The notes beneath the pieces are model-generated. The model made no database searches and had not been told where the DNA came from. It worked only from the letters and a program-made list of their open reading frames with translations. Made by a program: the position numbers and the translations under genes. 7,299 nucleotides of DNA from Rhodopirellula sp. (lineage in GTDB: Bacteria > Planctomycetota > Planctomycetia > Pirellulales > Pirellulaceae): the NCBI GenBank assembly GCA_002714565.1, contig PAXU01000006.1:196210-203508 (forward strand), read 5' to 3'. Each line of letters starts with the position of its first letter. The first letter of the stretch is position 1. Shown piece by piece: positions 1-6,861 of this stretch.

Positions 1-260
1 GGTAACTCGATTTCCTTTCGCGTTTTTGCCTTGGTGCCAATCTTTGGCCCCTTGTATGTCAGGCAAGCCTCATCATCTTCGATCCGAATTCGAACAGCTT
101 CATCGGTAATTGCAAAATCACGAGACGGGTGATTGAAGTAATAATCCCGTTGACACACCTCCTTCTGCCATTGAATACCGAGGCTTTCCAGAGCATCAAT
201 TAGCGGAGACATCTCGGCAACAGCATATTTTTGTTCTACTTCGAATCCGCTTGTGTTCAC
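1..260 (-). CDS. CYTH-domain protein, CyaB/thiamine triphosphatase superfamily (partial, 3' end beyond the left edge)
   Basis: The first 86 residues are present; the rest lies outside the window. Residues 7-11 read EVEQK, the ExExK signature that opens the CYTH fold. Next come a QRDYYFNHP stretch and AVRIRIEDDEACLTYKGPK, the alternating basic and acidic strands that bind triphosphate and metal inside the CYTH tunnel. Known family members hydrolyse tripolyphosphate or thiamine triphosphate, or act as class IV adenylate cyclases; this fragment cannot tell them apart. The start is GTG at 260: an in-frame TAG sits four codons upstream (270-272), and the next ATG is downstream of ExExK. A good Shine-Dalgarno AGGAAG lies five bases before the GTG. 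The gene begins 48 bases after the thiD2-thiE stop on the same strand, so co-transcription is likely. Automatic annotation would probably say 'class IV adenylate cyclase'; a phosphatase role is at least as plausible. Confidence 0.85.
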   Translation of the reverse strand, partial: MNTSGFEVEQKYAVAEMSPLIDALESLGIQWQKEVCQRDYYFNHPSRDFAITDEAVRIRIEDDEACLTYKGPKIGTKAKTRKEIEL

Positions 261-265
261 TTTGG

Positions 266-271
266 CTTCCT
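266..271 (-). promoter_or_regulatory. Shine-Dalgarno site of the CYTH gene
   Basis: AGGAAG on the minus strand, five bases before the GTG at 260. It supports the GTG start, which is also fixed by the in-frame TAG just upstream (270-272) and by the ExExK motif at residues 7-11. Confidence 0.6.
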
Positions 272-308
272 ACGGTGGTGCTGAGACGAGAGTAATGGGC
301 CAACTTCG

Positions 309-1349
309 TTAAGTTAGTAATGGTTGCAGTGCACTCACTACATCCTGAGGTACCGAGGTTGAAAGTACTCCGGAAATGGCCACGCGATTGAACCCCGCTT
401 CAACCACTTCAGCAATATTGTTTAGGTCAATGCCGCCAATAGCAAATGCCGGTATCTGGAATCTGTCTGACACCTCACGAAGAAAGCTAACGCCCGCAAA
501 GGAATCAAAAGACTTGGTGCCAGATGGGAATGTCGGCCCGCAGCCAATGTAGTTTGCACCTTCACGAACGGCGTCGGCTACTTGTGTAATGTTGTGCGTT
601 GAAACACCTATGATTAAGTCAGGGCCTACAATGCTTCGGGTCTCCGCCACGGTTAACTCATCCTGTCCAACGTGTACACCGTCAGCGCCAGTTAAAACCG
701 CAAGGTCCGGACGATCATTCATGATGAAAAGCGGCGGCAGATCAACTGTATTTAGAATTTGTCTTAGATGTTTACCTCGGGCGATTAAATCCCGGTCCGA
801 CAAGTGCTTATCACGAAGCTGGATAACATCCACTCCCGAGTGAATGATCTCCGTGCAGTATTTATCAAAGTCCTCATCAGACTCCTGCCCGGATATGATC
901 GCGTAAATCCTCGCATCTGTCAGTCGCTCTCTGCCTGCGGTGATCGACGCGAAACTATGATGCAGCTGATAACATCTGTATCGCAGTTGTTCAATCAACT
1001 CACATTCAACTGCTTCGCTAACGACTTTTCCGTATTCCTCAATCACGCGCAATGATTGCTGTAATCGTGAAAAAGCTGCTTCGATAACGTCTCGAGTAGA
1101 AGCCCGGCTCGATTCAGTAGTGGTAGAGATGTTTGTGCCCACATCGCCATCTGTGTCTCGCATAGCAAGAAGTGTATGACCACTTGCAGCGAATGCCGTA
1201 TTGAAGTCATGCCGAATGCACTTCGTCAGTTCGGTGAGGTAAGAGTCATCCCACACGAACCTAAAGTATTCTTCGATGGTCCTCAGAGCTTCGCACCCAC
1301 GATTTCGGTTTGCATCGAGGATTCTGAGAGCTTGATTTTTGTCAGTCAT
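309..1349 (-). CDS. thiE: Bifunctional ThiD2-like HMP-phosphate kinase domain fused to thiamine phosphate synthase (ThiE)
   Basis: A 346-residue two-domain protein of cytosolic thiamine synthesis. Residues 1-135 match the ThiD2-type domain: RILDANRNRGCEALR (9-23), EEYFRF (26-31), MRDTDGDVGTNI (63-74) and a repeat-like LRVIEEYGK (100-108). That family phosphorylates hydroxymethylpyrimidine phosphate and is often fused to ThiE. Residues 147-346 form the ThiE TIM barrel, joining HMP pyrophosphate to thiazole phosphate: QLRDK (177-181), NDRPDLA (211-217), GVHVGQDEL (224-232), GVSTH (248-252), the phosphate-binding YIGCGPTFPSGTK (267-279) and AIGGI (303-307). All expected active-site segments are present. 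I chose the ATG at 1349; a TTG two codons earlier is only two bases from the AAGGGGG ribosome site. The CYTH gene follows on the same strand. No TPP riboswitch is visible upstream, so control by thiamine is not supported here. Confidence 0.93.
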   Translation of the reverse strand: MTDKNQALRILDANRNRGCEALRTIEEYFRFVWDDSYLTELTKCIRHDFNTAFAASGHTLLAMRDTDGDVGTNISTTTESSRASTRDVIEAAFSRLQQSLRVIEEYGKVVSEAVECELIEQLRYRCYQLHHSFASITAGRERLTDARIYAIISGQESDEDFDKYCTEIIHSGVDVIQLRDKHLSDRDLIARGKHLRQILNTVDLPPLFIMNDRPDLAVLTGADGVHVGQDELTVAETRSIVGPDLIIGVSTHNITQVADAVREGANYIGCGPTFPSGTKSFDSFAGVSFLREVSDRFQIPAFAIGGIDLNNIAEVVEAGFNRVAISGVLSTSVPQDVVSALQPLLT

Positions 1350-1357
1350 GGACAAAA

Positions 1358-1364
1358 CCCCCTT
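1358..1364 (-). promoter_or_regulatory. Shine-Dalgarno site of thiD2-thiE
   Basis: AAGGGGG on the minus strand, eight bases before the ATG at 1349 and only two bases before the alternative TTG at 1355. The spacing decides in favour of the ATG. Confidence 0.6.
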
Positions 1365-1525
1365 AGGGCAAATATGACTTTCAAACCAATATTTGGCACG
1401 GTAAGTGCGTATTACATAAGTGTCTTGGTGTTATACGTAACATTGTGACATGCAACCGAAAGTGGTTTAACGGGTCTGGTAAGTTATTATGCTTGCCATC
1501 TGCCATTTTGGCAGAAAAACCCGAC

Positions 1526-1555
1526 TTGCTAGAAACAATTTCTGGCCACTACAAT
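1526..1555 (+). promoter_or_regulatory. Candidate sigma70-type promoter for the TPR-like membrane protein
   Basis: TTGCTA (1526-1531, 4 of 6 consensus) and TACAAT (1550-1555, 5 of 6) are separated by 18 bases. They lie 35 bases upstream of the ATG at 1591. If real, transcription would begin downstream of the earlier in-frame ATG at 1489, which supports 1591 as the start. This is a consensus match by eye in an AT-richer divergent intergenic region. Planctomycete promoters are poorly conserved, so it remains a weak call. Confidence 0.3.
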
Positions 1556-1590
1556 TCCTAACACACTTGTTTGGAACATCGGTAATCACA

Positions 1591-2202
1591 ATGCAACTGT
1601 TCGCATGGACAACTTGTTTATGGCCTGGGCTTTCACGGCTCTGGGTCGGCGGTAAGTGGTTGGGACTATTCTCTTCACTTATGTTTGCCGTGCTACTAAA
1701 CGTAGCCATGACATGTCAGTTCATTTGGACAGACGTGATAGCACCTGAGATGATGCTGGGGCTTTGGTCCATTGTTGGCTTAATTTGGGTCATCGGCATA
1801 CTGGACGGTGTTCAGTACATGATATCCAACAAGCCAATTGCGACAGATGTCTCGGACAGTGTTAGCGACGAGCAGCAATCGAGTCCTCGGGAAACCGAGG
1901 AACCGGTTGATCTGTTTATTGAAGCACGGGATGCCTATTTACAGGGCAACTGGATAAAAGCCAGCGAAGTTGCTTCGCAGCTTGTAGAGCAGGATCGTAG
2001 CGACGTTGCGGCATGGCTATTGCTAATTGCTGTAAACCGACGTTGTAACGAGATTGAAGAAGCAAGCCGTCTACTGAAGCTGTTAACCAGCCAGGCTGGT
2101 TCGAGCATCGAAAACGGTAATTGGACGTTGCAGGTCCGACAGGAAGCAACGTTGATTGAACAGGCACGGACGCGGCTGCAGGGCAATGGCGTTGCAGCAT
2201 GA
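1591..2202 (+). CDS. Two-helix membrane protein with a TPR-like cytosolic domain, function unknown
   Basis: 203 residues from the ATG at 1591. The N-terminus LFAWTTCLWPGLSRLWVGG (3-20 or so) is an aromatic, Pro-Gly region of a kind I associate with small planctomycete membrane proteins. Two hydrophobic segments follow, about 24-46 and 54-74, with no cleavable signal peptide. A polar, acidic linker (80-95) leads to a helical region (96-157) spaced like one or two TPR repeats: FIEARDAYLQGNWIKASEVA, then the helix pair around AAWLLLIAVNRRC and EEASRLLKLL. The likely role is protein interaction at the membrane, but no function can be assigned. The frame stays open upstream to an ATG at 1489. I prefer 1591 because the added 34 residues look non-coding and a candidate promoter overlaps them. 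The Shine-Dalgarno at 1591 is weak. clpC lies 213 bases downstream; a functional link is unproven. Confidence 0.7.
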   Translation: MQLFAWTTCLWPGLSRLWVGGKWLGLFSSLMFAVLLNVAMTCQFIWTDVIAPEMMLGLWSIVGLIWVIGILDGVQYMISNKPIATDVSDSVSDEQQSSPRETEEPVDLFIEARDAYLQGNWIKASEVASQLVEQDRSDVAAWLLLIAVNRRCNEIEEASRLLKLLTSQAGSSIENGNWTLQVRQEATLIEQARTRLQGNGVAA

Positions 2203-2342
2203 ATACGAATTAATCCCGTATTCACCCCACCAGTGGGTAGTTGATGGTATCCCGTAAATGCGCGGATTCCGTTATCTTGGAGGGGAGCAATTTACAACAA
2301 TCCCTCGATTGGCGGCCAAGCTCGGCAATCACAAAGGGATTA

Positions 2343-2395
2343 CCTGATAGTTATTCGAAGATCGCCCAATCGGTCATCTGCGAATAGCAATCAGG
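2343..2395 (+). promoter_or_regulatory. Long imperfect inverted repeat in the clpC leader
   Basis: Arms 2343-2366 and 2372-2395 flank a five-base loop (CAATC). Paired by hand, 19 of 24 positions are Watson-Crick and two more are G-U in RNA. The continuous blocks are CCTGAT/ATCAGG, TATTCG/CGAATA and AGAT/ATCT, plus a CC/GG pair next to the loop. No T-run follows, so it is not an intrinsic terminator. It ends eight bases before the clpC Shine-Dalgarno (2404-2409). It could be a 5'-UTR stem-loop acting on mRNA stability or translation, or a large DNA operator. It is neither CIRCE (no TTAGCACTC/GAGTGCTAA) nor an obvious CtsR heptad operator. Confidence 0.6.
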
Positions 2396-2403
2396 GGCAC
2401 AAC

Positions 2404-2409
2404 AGAGGA
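2404..2409 (+). promoter_or_regulatory. Shine-Dalgarno site of clpC
   Basis: AGAGGA, six bases before the ATG at 2416. It lies outside the upstream inverted repeat, so that hairpin alone would not mask it. Confidence 0.6.
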
Positions 2410-2415
2410 CAAGTC

Positions 2416-4989
2416 ATGTACGAACGTTTTACCGACCGCGCTCGCAAGGTTATGCAATTAGCCAATCAGGAAGCGCAACGATTCAATCACGAGTACATCG
2501 GCACCGAACATATCCTTCTTGGATTGGTCAAAGAAGGAAGCGGTGTTGCTGCCAACGTACTGAAGAACCTAGACGTTGATCTGCGAAAAATCCGTCTTGA
2601 GGTTGAGAAACTCGTTCAGAGCGGACCAGAGATGGTCACGATGGGCAAACTTCCGCAAACGCCGCGTGCCAAAAAAGTCATCGAGTACTCGATGGAAGAA
2701 GCACGTAATTTAAATCACAACTATGTCGGTACCGAACATATCCTACTCGGGCTTCTAAGAGAACAAGAAGGTGTTGCAGCTCAGGTATTAATGAACCTCG
2801 GTCTGAAGCTAGATGAAGTCCGGGAAGAAGTTTTAAATCTGCTTGGACATGGTCTTGAAGGTGTTGAGAGTGGTGAACGGAGTGGCCGCGAAGGTGGCTC
2901 TTCTGAATCATCGGGGAAAGGAAGCAAATCGAAGACTCCAGCATTGGATAGCTTTGGCCGCGACTTAACCGACCTAGCCAAGAAAAAAGAACTGGATCCT
3001 GTGATTGGGCGTGCTGGTGAGATCGAACGAGCTATCCAGGTGCTTTGCAGAAGAACCAAGAACAACCCGGTACTGCTTGGTGAAGCGGGTGTTGGAAAAA
3101 CTGCGATCGTCGAAGGATTTGCACAACGCGTTATCGCTGGAGACGTACCGGAATTGCTCGCCGACAAACGCATCGTGGTATTAGATCTCGCCATGATGGT
3201 GGCCGGCACAAAATACCGTGGTCAATTCGAAGAGCGCATCAAGGCGGTAATGAATGAAGTTCGCCGGGCTAAGAACACCATCCTGTTTATTGATGAGCTG
3301 CACACGCTCGTCGGTGCTGGCGGTGCTGAAGGTGCTATCGACGCTGCCAACGTACTCAAACCTGCTCTGGCACGAGGTGAAATCCAGTGCATCGGTGCAA
3401 CAACGCTGGATGAATATCGAAAATACATCGAGAAAGACAGTGCTCTAGCTCGTAGATTCCAAGAAATCATGGTCGAACCAACTGCCAAGGATGAGACCAT
3501 CGCGATCCTCAAAGGCCTGCGTGAACGCTACGAAGAACATCATCGTGTTCAAATCACGGACGATGCACTTGTAGCAGCCGTTGAGATGTCCGACAGATAC
3601 ATCACAGCCCGATGCCTTCCTGATAAGTCGATTGATGTTATTGATGAAGCTGGGGCCCGAGTCCGACTCAAGACCATGACAAGGCCACCCGATTTGAAAG
3701 AAATCGACGAAGAGATCGAGCGGCTGAACAAAGAGAAAGATGACGCTGTCGCCGATCAGGATTTCGAAAAGGCTGCATCACTACGTGATAGCGCTGACAA
3801 GCTCCGCAAGAAAAAAGAGACCATTACGGAAGAGTGGCGAGAAAAATCTCGTGAAACCGATGGTGTCGTGGACGAAGACGTAATTGCTGAAGTCGTTTCC
3901 AAAATGACGGGTATTCCGTTAACAAGACTCTCGACTGAAGACAGCTTGCGCCTAATGCAAATGGAAGACGATTTACACAAACGCATCGTCAGCCAGGAAC
4001 AAGCCGTTACAGCAGTTGCAAAGGCGGTACGACGAAGTCGCAGTGGATTAAAGGATCCGAAACGACCTACTGGCTGCTTCATCTTTGCCGGGCCTACCGG
4101 TGTCGGTAAGACGTTGCTCGCAAAAGCACTCGCGGAATTCATGTTTGGCGATAGTGACGCACTGATTCATATCGACATGAGTGAATACATGGAGAAGCAC
4201 AATGTCAGCCGTTTGATCGGTGCCCCTCCAGGATACGTCGGCTACGAAGAAGGTGGTCAGTTGACCGAGAAGATCCGAAGACGACCGTATGCTGTCGTAC
4301 TTCTGGATGAAATCGAGAAGGCACACCCGGACGTATTTAATATGCTACTGCAGGTCATGGAAGAAGGTCGTTTGACCGATAGCTTCGGTCGTAACGTCGA
4401 TTTCAGAAATGTGATCATGATTCTTACCACCAACGCTGGCGCTGAAGCTATCAAGAATGAATCGGCATTCGGATTCCAGGCACCGGATAACGACGCGTCT
4501 TACGACTCGATGAAAGCTCGTGTTAACGAATCCATCGAACGTGTCTTCCGTCCTGAATTTCTCAACCGTCTTGATGACACTATCGTTTTCCGCCATCTCA
4601 CCGTTGCCGACCTTAAAGAGGTTGTCGATATGGAACTAGCAAAGGTAAGAGAGCGACTGGAAGAACGTGGGCTAACTCTGGATCTAACCGATGATGCAAA
4701 ACAGTTCCTGATCAAACAAGGATCTAATACCGATTACGGTGCACGGCCACTGCGTCGTGCTATCGAGAGCCGCATCGAAGATCCGCTTTCGGAGGAATTA
4801 CTGAAGGGTGAATTCGAAAGTAAGAACCGGATCCTCGTCGATGCTGTGTGGGATGAAAACCATGAAAGCATCGTACGCCTGAGCTTTGACGGATCATTCG
4901 ATGAATCACTGGTACCGGAAGAACCTGAACCGGCAGACGAATCGACCGGAGAAACCGTTGCCGCTGGCGAGGATAGCGACGAGTCGTAA
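2416..4989 (+). CDS. clpC: ATP-dependent Clp protease ATP-binding subunit ClpC
   Basis: An 857-residue AAA+ unfoldase that feeds proteins to ClpP in the cytosol. Two Clp N-terminal repeats span about 4-65 and 79-143, each with a GTEHILLGL motif. A Ser/Gly-rich linker (150-172) follows. The first ATPase domain has Walker A GEAGVGKT (222-229), pore-loop KYRG (266-269), Walker B FIDE (291-294) and ALARRF (343-348). A UVR-type coiled middle domain (about 424-467) separates ClpC from ClpA and is shorter than the ClpB middle domain. The second ATPase domain has GPTGVGKT (559-566), pore-loop GYVGYEEGG (606-614), LLDE (629-632), TTNAG (671-675), [11 protein letters not shown] (711-721) and sensor-2 [10 protein letters not shown] (775-784). 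FGF at 685-687 fits the ClpP-docking loop. The tail (834-857) is strongly acidic. Length and motifs are complete. No ctsR, mcsA or mcsB lies beside it, so the Gram-positive control scheme is not apparent here. Confidence 0.97.
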   Translation: MYERFTDRARKVMQLANQEAQRFNHEYIGTEHILLGLVKEGSGVAANVLKNLDVDLRKIRLEVEKLVQSGPEMVTMGKLPQTPRAKKVIEYSMEEARNLNHNYVGTEHILLGLLREQEGVAAQVLMNLGLKLDEVREEVLNLLGHGLEGVESGERSGREGGSSESSGKGSKSKTPALDSFGRDLTDLAKKKELDPVIGRAGEIERAIQVLCRRTKNNPVLLGEAGVGKTAIVEGFAQRVIAGDVPELLADKRIVVLDLAMMVAGTKYRGQFEERIKAVMNEVRRAKNTILFIDELHTLVGAGGAEGAIDAANVLKPALARGEIQCIGATTLDEYRKYIEKDSALARRFQEIMVEPTAKDETIAILKGLRERYEEHHRVQITDDALVAAVEMSDRYITARCLPDKSIDVIDEAGARVRLKTMTRPPDLKEIDEEIERLNKEKDDAVADQDFEKAASLRDSADKLRKKKETITEEWREKSRETDGVVDEDVIAEVVSKMTGIPLTRLSTEDSLRLMQMEDDLHKRIVSQEQAVTAVAKAVRRSRSGLKDPKRPTGCFIFAGPTGVGKTLLAKALAEFMFGDSDALIHIDMSEYMEKHNVSRLIGAPPGYVGYEEGGQLTEKIRRRPYAVVLLDEIEKAHPDVFNMLLQVMEEGRLTDSFGRNVDFRNVIMILTTNAGAEAIKNESAFGFQAPDNDASYDSMKARVNESIERVFRPEFLNRLDDTIVFRHLTVADLKEVVDMELAKVRERLEERGLTLDLTDDAKQFLIKQGSNTDYGARPLRRAIESRIEDPLSEELLKGEFESKNRILVDAVWDENHESIVRLSFDGSFDESLVPEEPEPADESTGETVAAGEDSDES

Positions 4990-5043
4990 ATCTAACATGG
5001 TGTGGTTTACGTCAGCTTTCAGAAGTCATGCGGTTTCATTGTA

Positions 5044-5060
5044 TGCCGTTATTTTCGGCA
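5044..5060 (+). other. Small hairpin between clpC and the permease gene
   Basis: TGCCG (5044-5048) and CGGCA (5056-5060) form a perfect five-base stem around a seven-base loop, 55 bases after the clpC stop. No T-run follows on either strand, so an intrinsic terminator is not supported. It may aid 3'-end stability or simply be chance. The rest of the 181-base gap to 5171 shows nothing I can name. Confidence 0.25.
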
Positions 5061-5170
5061 AAGTCTACTTAAGTGTTACAGCTTAACATGCCGAAGCAAT
5101 CAGAAGTGGGATGTTGTGCGCTGAGTGCGCGCCCGTCATTACATCACTATTTCTGAAATTGCTAGGTCAA

Positions 5171-6010
5171 ATGGCCTCCGGTACTGTACAAACGCCGAAT
5201 CCCAACAGCCGACCAACCGTGTTGGTGCAAATGGCCAATGCGCTCTATGCGTTAGGCAACTTCACCGTGTTTTGCTTTAAGTCTATTAGCAGCCTTACAA
5301 CCAAAGGCGTGCAGCGCGGGACTCTTTTACCAGCTGCTTACCAGATCGGTGTACAGAGTATTCCTGTTGTAGCTCTCACTGGGCTGTTCATTGGTATGGT
5401 ACTGGCCGTCCAAAGTTATTTCCAGTTTCATCAACTGGGGATGGAAAACCGAATGGGCGCCATGATCAACATTACATTGGTGCGCGAGCTCGGCCCGGTA
5501 CTCGCCGCAACAATGCTTGCCGGTCGTATTGGCAGCGCCATCGCCGCCGAATTAGGCACGATGCGGGTAAGTGAACAGATTGATGCCATCGACAGTATGG
5601 GCATTAGTCCTATTCGGTATCTGGTGGTACCACGAGTCACTGCGTGTCTCTTTCTTGTTCCTGCCTTAACGATTGTTGCAGATCTTGTCGGCGTGGCCGG
5701 CGGCTTCTTGTACAGCTCGCTTGCACTCAATATCGACGCAGCGCAGTATTTCTACAACTCAAAAGAATACGTCACGGGATTCGATCTGGCCACGGGAATT
5801 ATCAAGAGCGTGTTCTTTGGAATTTCCATCGGCCTTATAAGTTGTTACCACGGCTTTCACTGCCGCGTTGGTGCTCGTGGAGTCGGCCGGGCAGCAACCG
5901 GTGCATTCGTTTCCGCCTTCGTCATTATCCTGTTGTTAGATCTGTTGCTCGGCATTGCTCTGGATACGATCTATTTCCAATTCAATCCTGGCGGGAATAG
6001 CTTGTTATGA
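5171..6010 (+). CDS. mlaE: MlaE-type ABC transporter permease of an MCE lipid transport system
   Basis: Inner-membrane permease that links the ATPase to the MCE protein in Mla-type lipid transport. Counting 279 residues from the ATG at 5171, an amphipathic N-terminal helix (about 24-40) leads to hydrophobic segments near 64-80, 150-178 and 239-262. The family signature is clear: VRELGPVLAA (104-113), AGRIGSAIAAELGT (117-130), EQIDAI (135-140), LVVPR (151-155) and GARGVGRAATGAFV (234-247). The start is uncertain. The frame opens at ATG 5111 (299 residues), but the extra 20 residues do not resemble the family; ATG 5231 would give 259, close to the usual length. Shine-Dalgarno sites are weak at all three. 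The gene ends in an ATGA overlap with the ATPase gene, implying coupled translation. The substrate, probably phospholipid, is inferred from the family. Confidence 0.93.
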   Translation: MASGTVQTPNPNSRPTVLVQMANALYALGNFTVFCFKSISSLTTKGVQRGTLLPAAYQIGVQSIPVVALTGLFIGMVLAVQSYFQFHQLGMENRMGAMINITLVRELGPVLAATMLAGRIGSAIAAELGTMRVSEQIDAIDSMGISPIRYLVVPRVTACLFLVPALTIVADLVGVAGGFLYSSLALNIDAAQYFYNSKEYVTGFDLATGIIKSVFFGISIGLISCYHGFHCRVGARGVGRAATGAFVSAFVIILLLDLLLGIALDTIYFQFNPGGNSLL

Positions 6011-6861
6011 TCAAACCTGAAGAGATGACGAACGCTGCTCGTTTAGACGAACCTATTGTTCAGGTCGACAGCCTTGTTGTGAGCTTTGGAAAGCAACATG
6101 TCCTCAATGGTCTTTCGTTTTCCATCGCACGCGGACAGACATTGGCCATTATCGGTGAAAGTGGTTGTGGCAAAACAGTACTACTGAAGTCGCTGGTCGG
6201 ACTGATTCAGCCCACTGCTGGCGGTGTACAGTTAGCAGGCGCCGATATTGCCACAATAAGTAGTCAGGCTCTCGCTGAGTTGAGAACACGCACCGGATTT
6301 GTATTCCAGCAAGCAGCACTCTTCGACAGCATGACTGTACGTGAGAATATTGCATTTCCGTTGTCTTTTAATGAACTCGGTGATGAGGACATTGAAGAAC
6401 GCAGTCATCAGTTGTTAACTGAACTTGGCCTCGACCCGTCAATTTCCAATCGCTATCCGGGGGAGCTATCCGGGGGCATGAGAAAGCGTGTGGGAATGGC
6501 CAGAGCCTTGATGATGCGTCCTGAACTGCTTTTGTACGATGAACCAACAACCGGACTCGATCCGATTGTCAGCGATGTCATTAACGAGCTCATTCTGCGC
6601 ACTCGTATCAATCATTTTGTCACGAGTATCATCGTCACTCACGACATGAAAACTGTTCGCAAGACAGCAGATCGTGTCATGATGCTTTTGCCATTCAGCC
6701 AGCTCGGCGAAGGCGAAAACCAGATCATATTTGACGGCCCACCAAGTGAGCTCGACCGTACAGGTGATATGCGTGTGCAACAATTCGTCCGCGGTGACGC
6801 AGGTGATCGTATAGCCGCTTCAACGAGTAACAATTCATTCACAGATGGAGAATGGAAATGA
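6007..6861 (+). CDS. mlaF: MlaF-type ABC transporter ATPase of an MCE lipid transport system
   Basis: A 284-residue cytosolic nucleotide-binding subunit that powers the adjacent permease. All ATPase motifs are intact: Walker A GESGCGKT (50-57), Q-loop FVFQQAALF (98-106), signature LSGGMRKR (154-161), Walker B LLLYDEP followed by D-loop GLDP (174-186), and switch histidine THD (H212). The form LSGGMRKRVGMARAL is typical of the MlaF/Mkl group rather than of importers for small solutes. The polar tail beyond about residue 262 has no recognisable motif. Start ATG 6007 overlaps the permease stop by four bases (ATGA), with GGCGGG about ten bases upstream. An in-frame ATG at 6025 has GAAGAG directly touching it and is less likely. 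The gene overlaps the MCE gene by another ATGA. Confidence 0.95.
   Translation: MIKPEEMTNAARLDEPIVQVDSLVVSFGKQHVLNGLSFSIARGQTLAIIGESGCGKTVLLKSLVGLIQPTAGGVQLAGADIATISSQALAELRTRTGFVFQQAALFDSMTVRENIAFPLSFNELGDEDIEERSHQLLTELGLDPSISNRYPGELSGGMRKRVGMARALMMRPELLLYDEPTTGLDPIVSDVINELILRTRINHFVTSIIVTHDMKTVRKTADRVMMLLPFSQLGEGENQIIFDGPPSELDRTGDMRVQQFVRGDAGDRIAASTSNNSFTDGEWK

Noticed and set aside
277..300. GGTGGTGCTGAGA on the plus strand resembles the first conserved part of a TPP riboswitch near a thiamine gene.
   Set aside because: It lies at the 3' end of thiE on the wrong strand, and the second conserved part (CTGATCTGGATAATGCCAGCG-like) does not follow.
1350..1355. TTG start two codons upstream of the thiE ATG.
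   Set aside because: Only two bases separate it from AAGGGGG, whereas the ATG at 1349 has an eight-base spacing.
1489..1590. 34-residue N-terminal extension of the TPR-like membrane protein from the ATG at 1489.
   Set aside because: The segment is AT-richer, does not look like a membrane or signal segment, and overlaps a candidate promoter; the characteristic N-terminus begins at 1591.
2226..2237. CCCAC/GTGGG inverted repeat after the TPR-like gene, a possible terminator.
   Set aside because: The usable stem is about four base pairs and no T-run follows.
2279..2345. Shine-Dalgarno-like GGAGGGG followed by a 12-codon open frame from TTG 2309, a possible leader peptide before clpC.
   Set aside because: The TTG is more than 20 bases from the GGAGGGG, and there is no ATG or GTG at a suitable distance.
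2781..3209. Long antisense open frame (142 codons) inside clpC, and others like it across the window.
   Set aside because: They oppose intact conserved genes, have Ser/Arg-rich composition typical of shadow frames, and show no recognisable motifs.
5111..5170. 20-residue extension of the permease from the ATG at 5111.
   Set aside because: The added residues (Cys-rich, then hydrophobic) do not resemble the MlaE N-terminus. It remains possible because no start here has a strong ribosome binding site.
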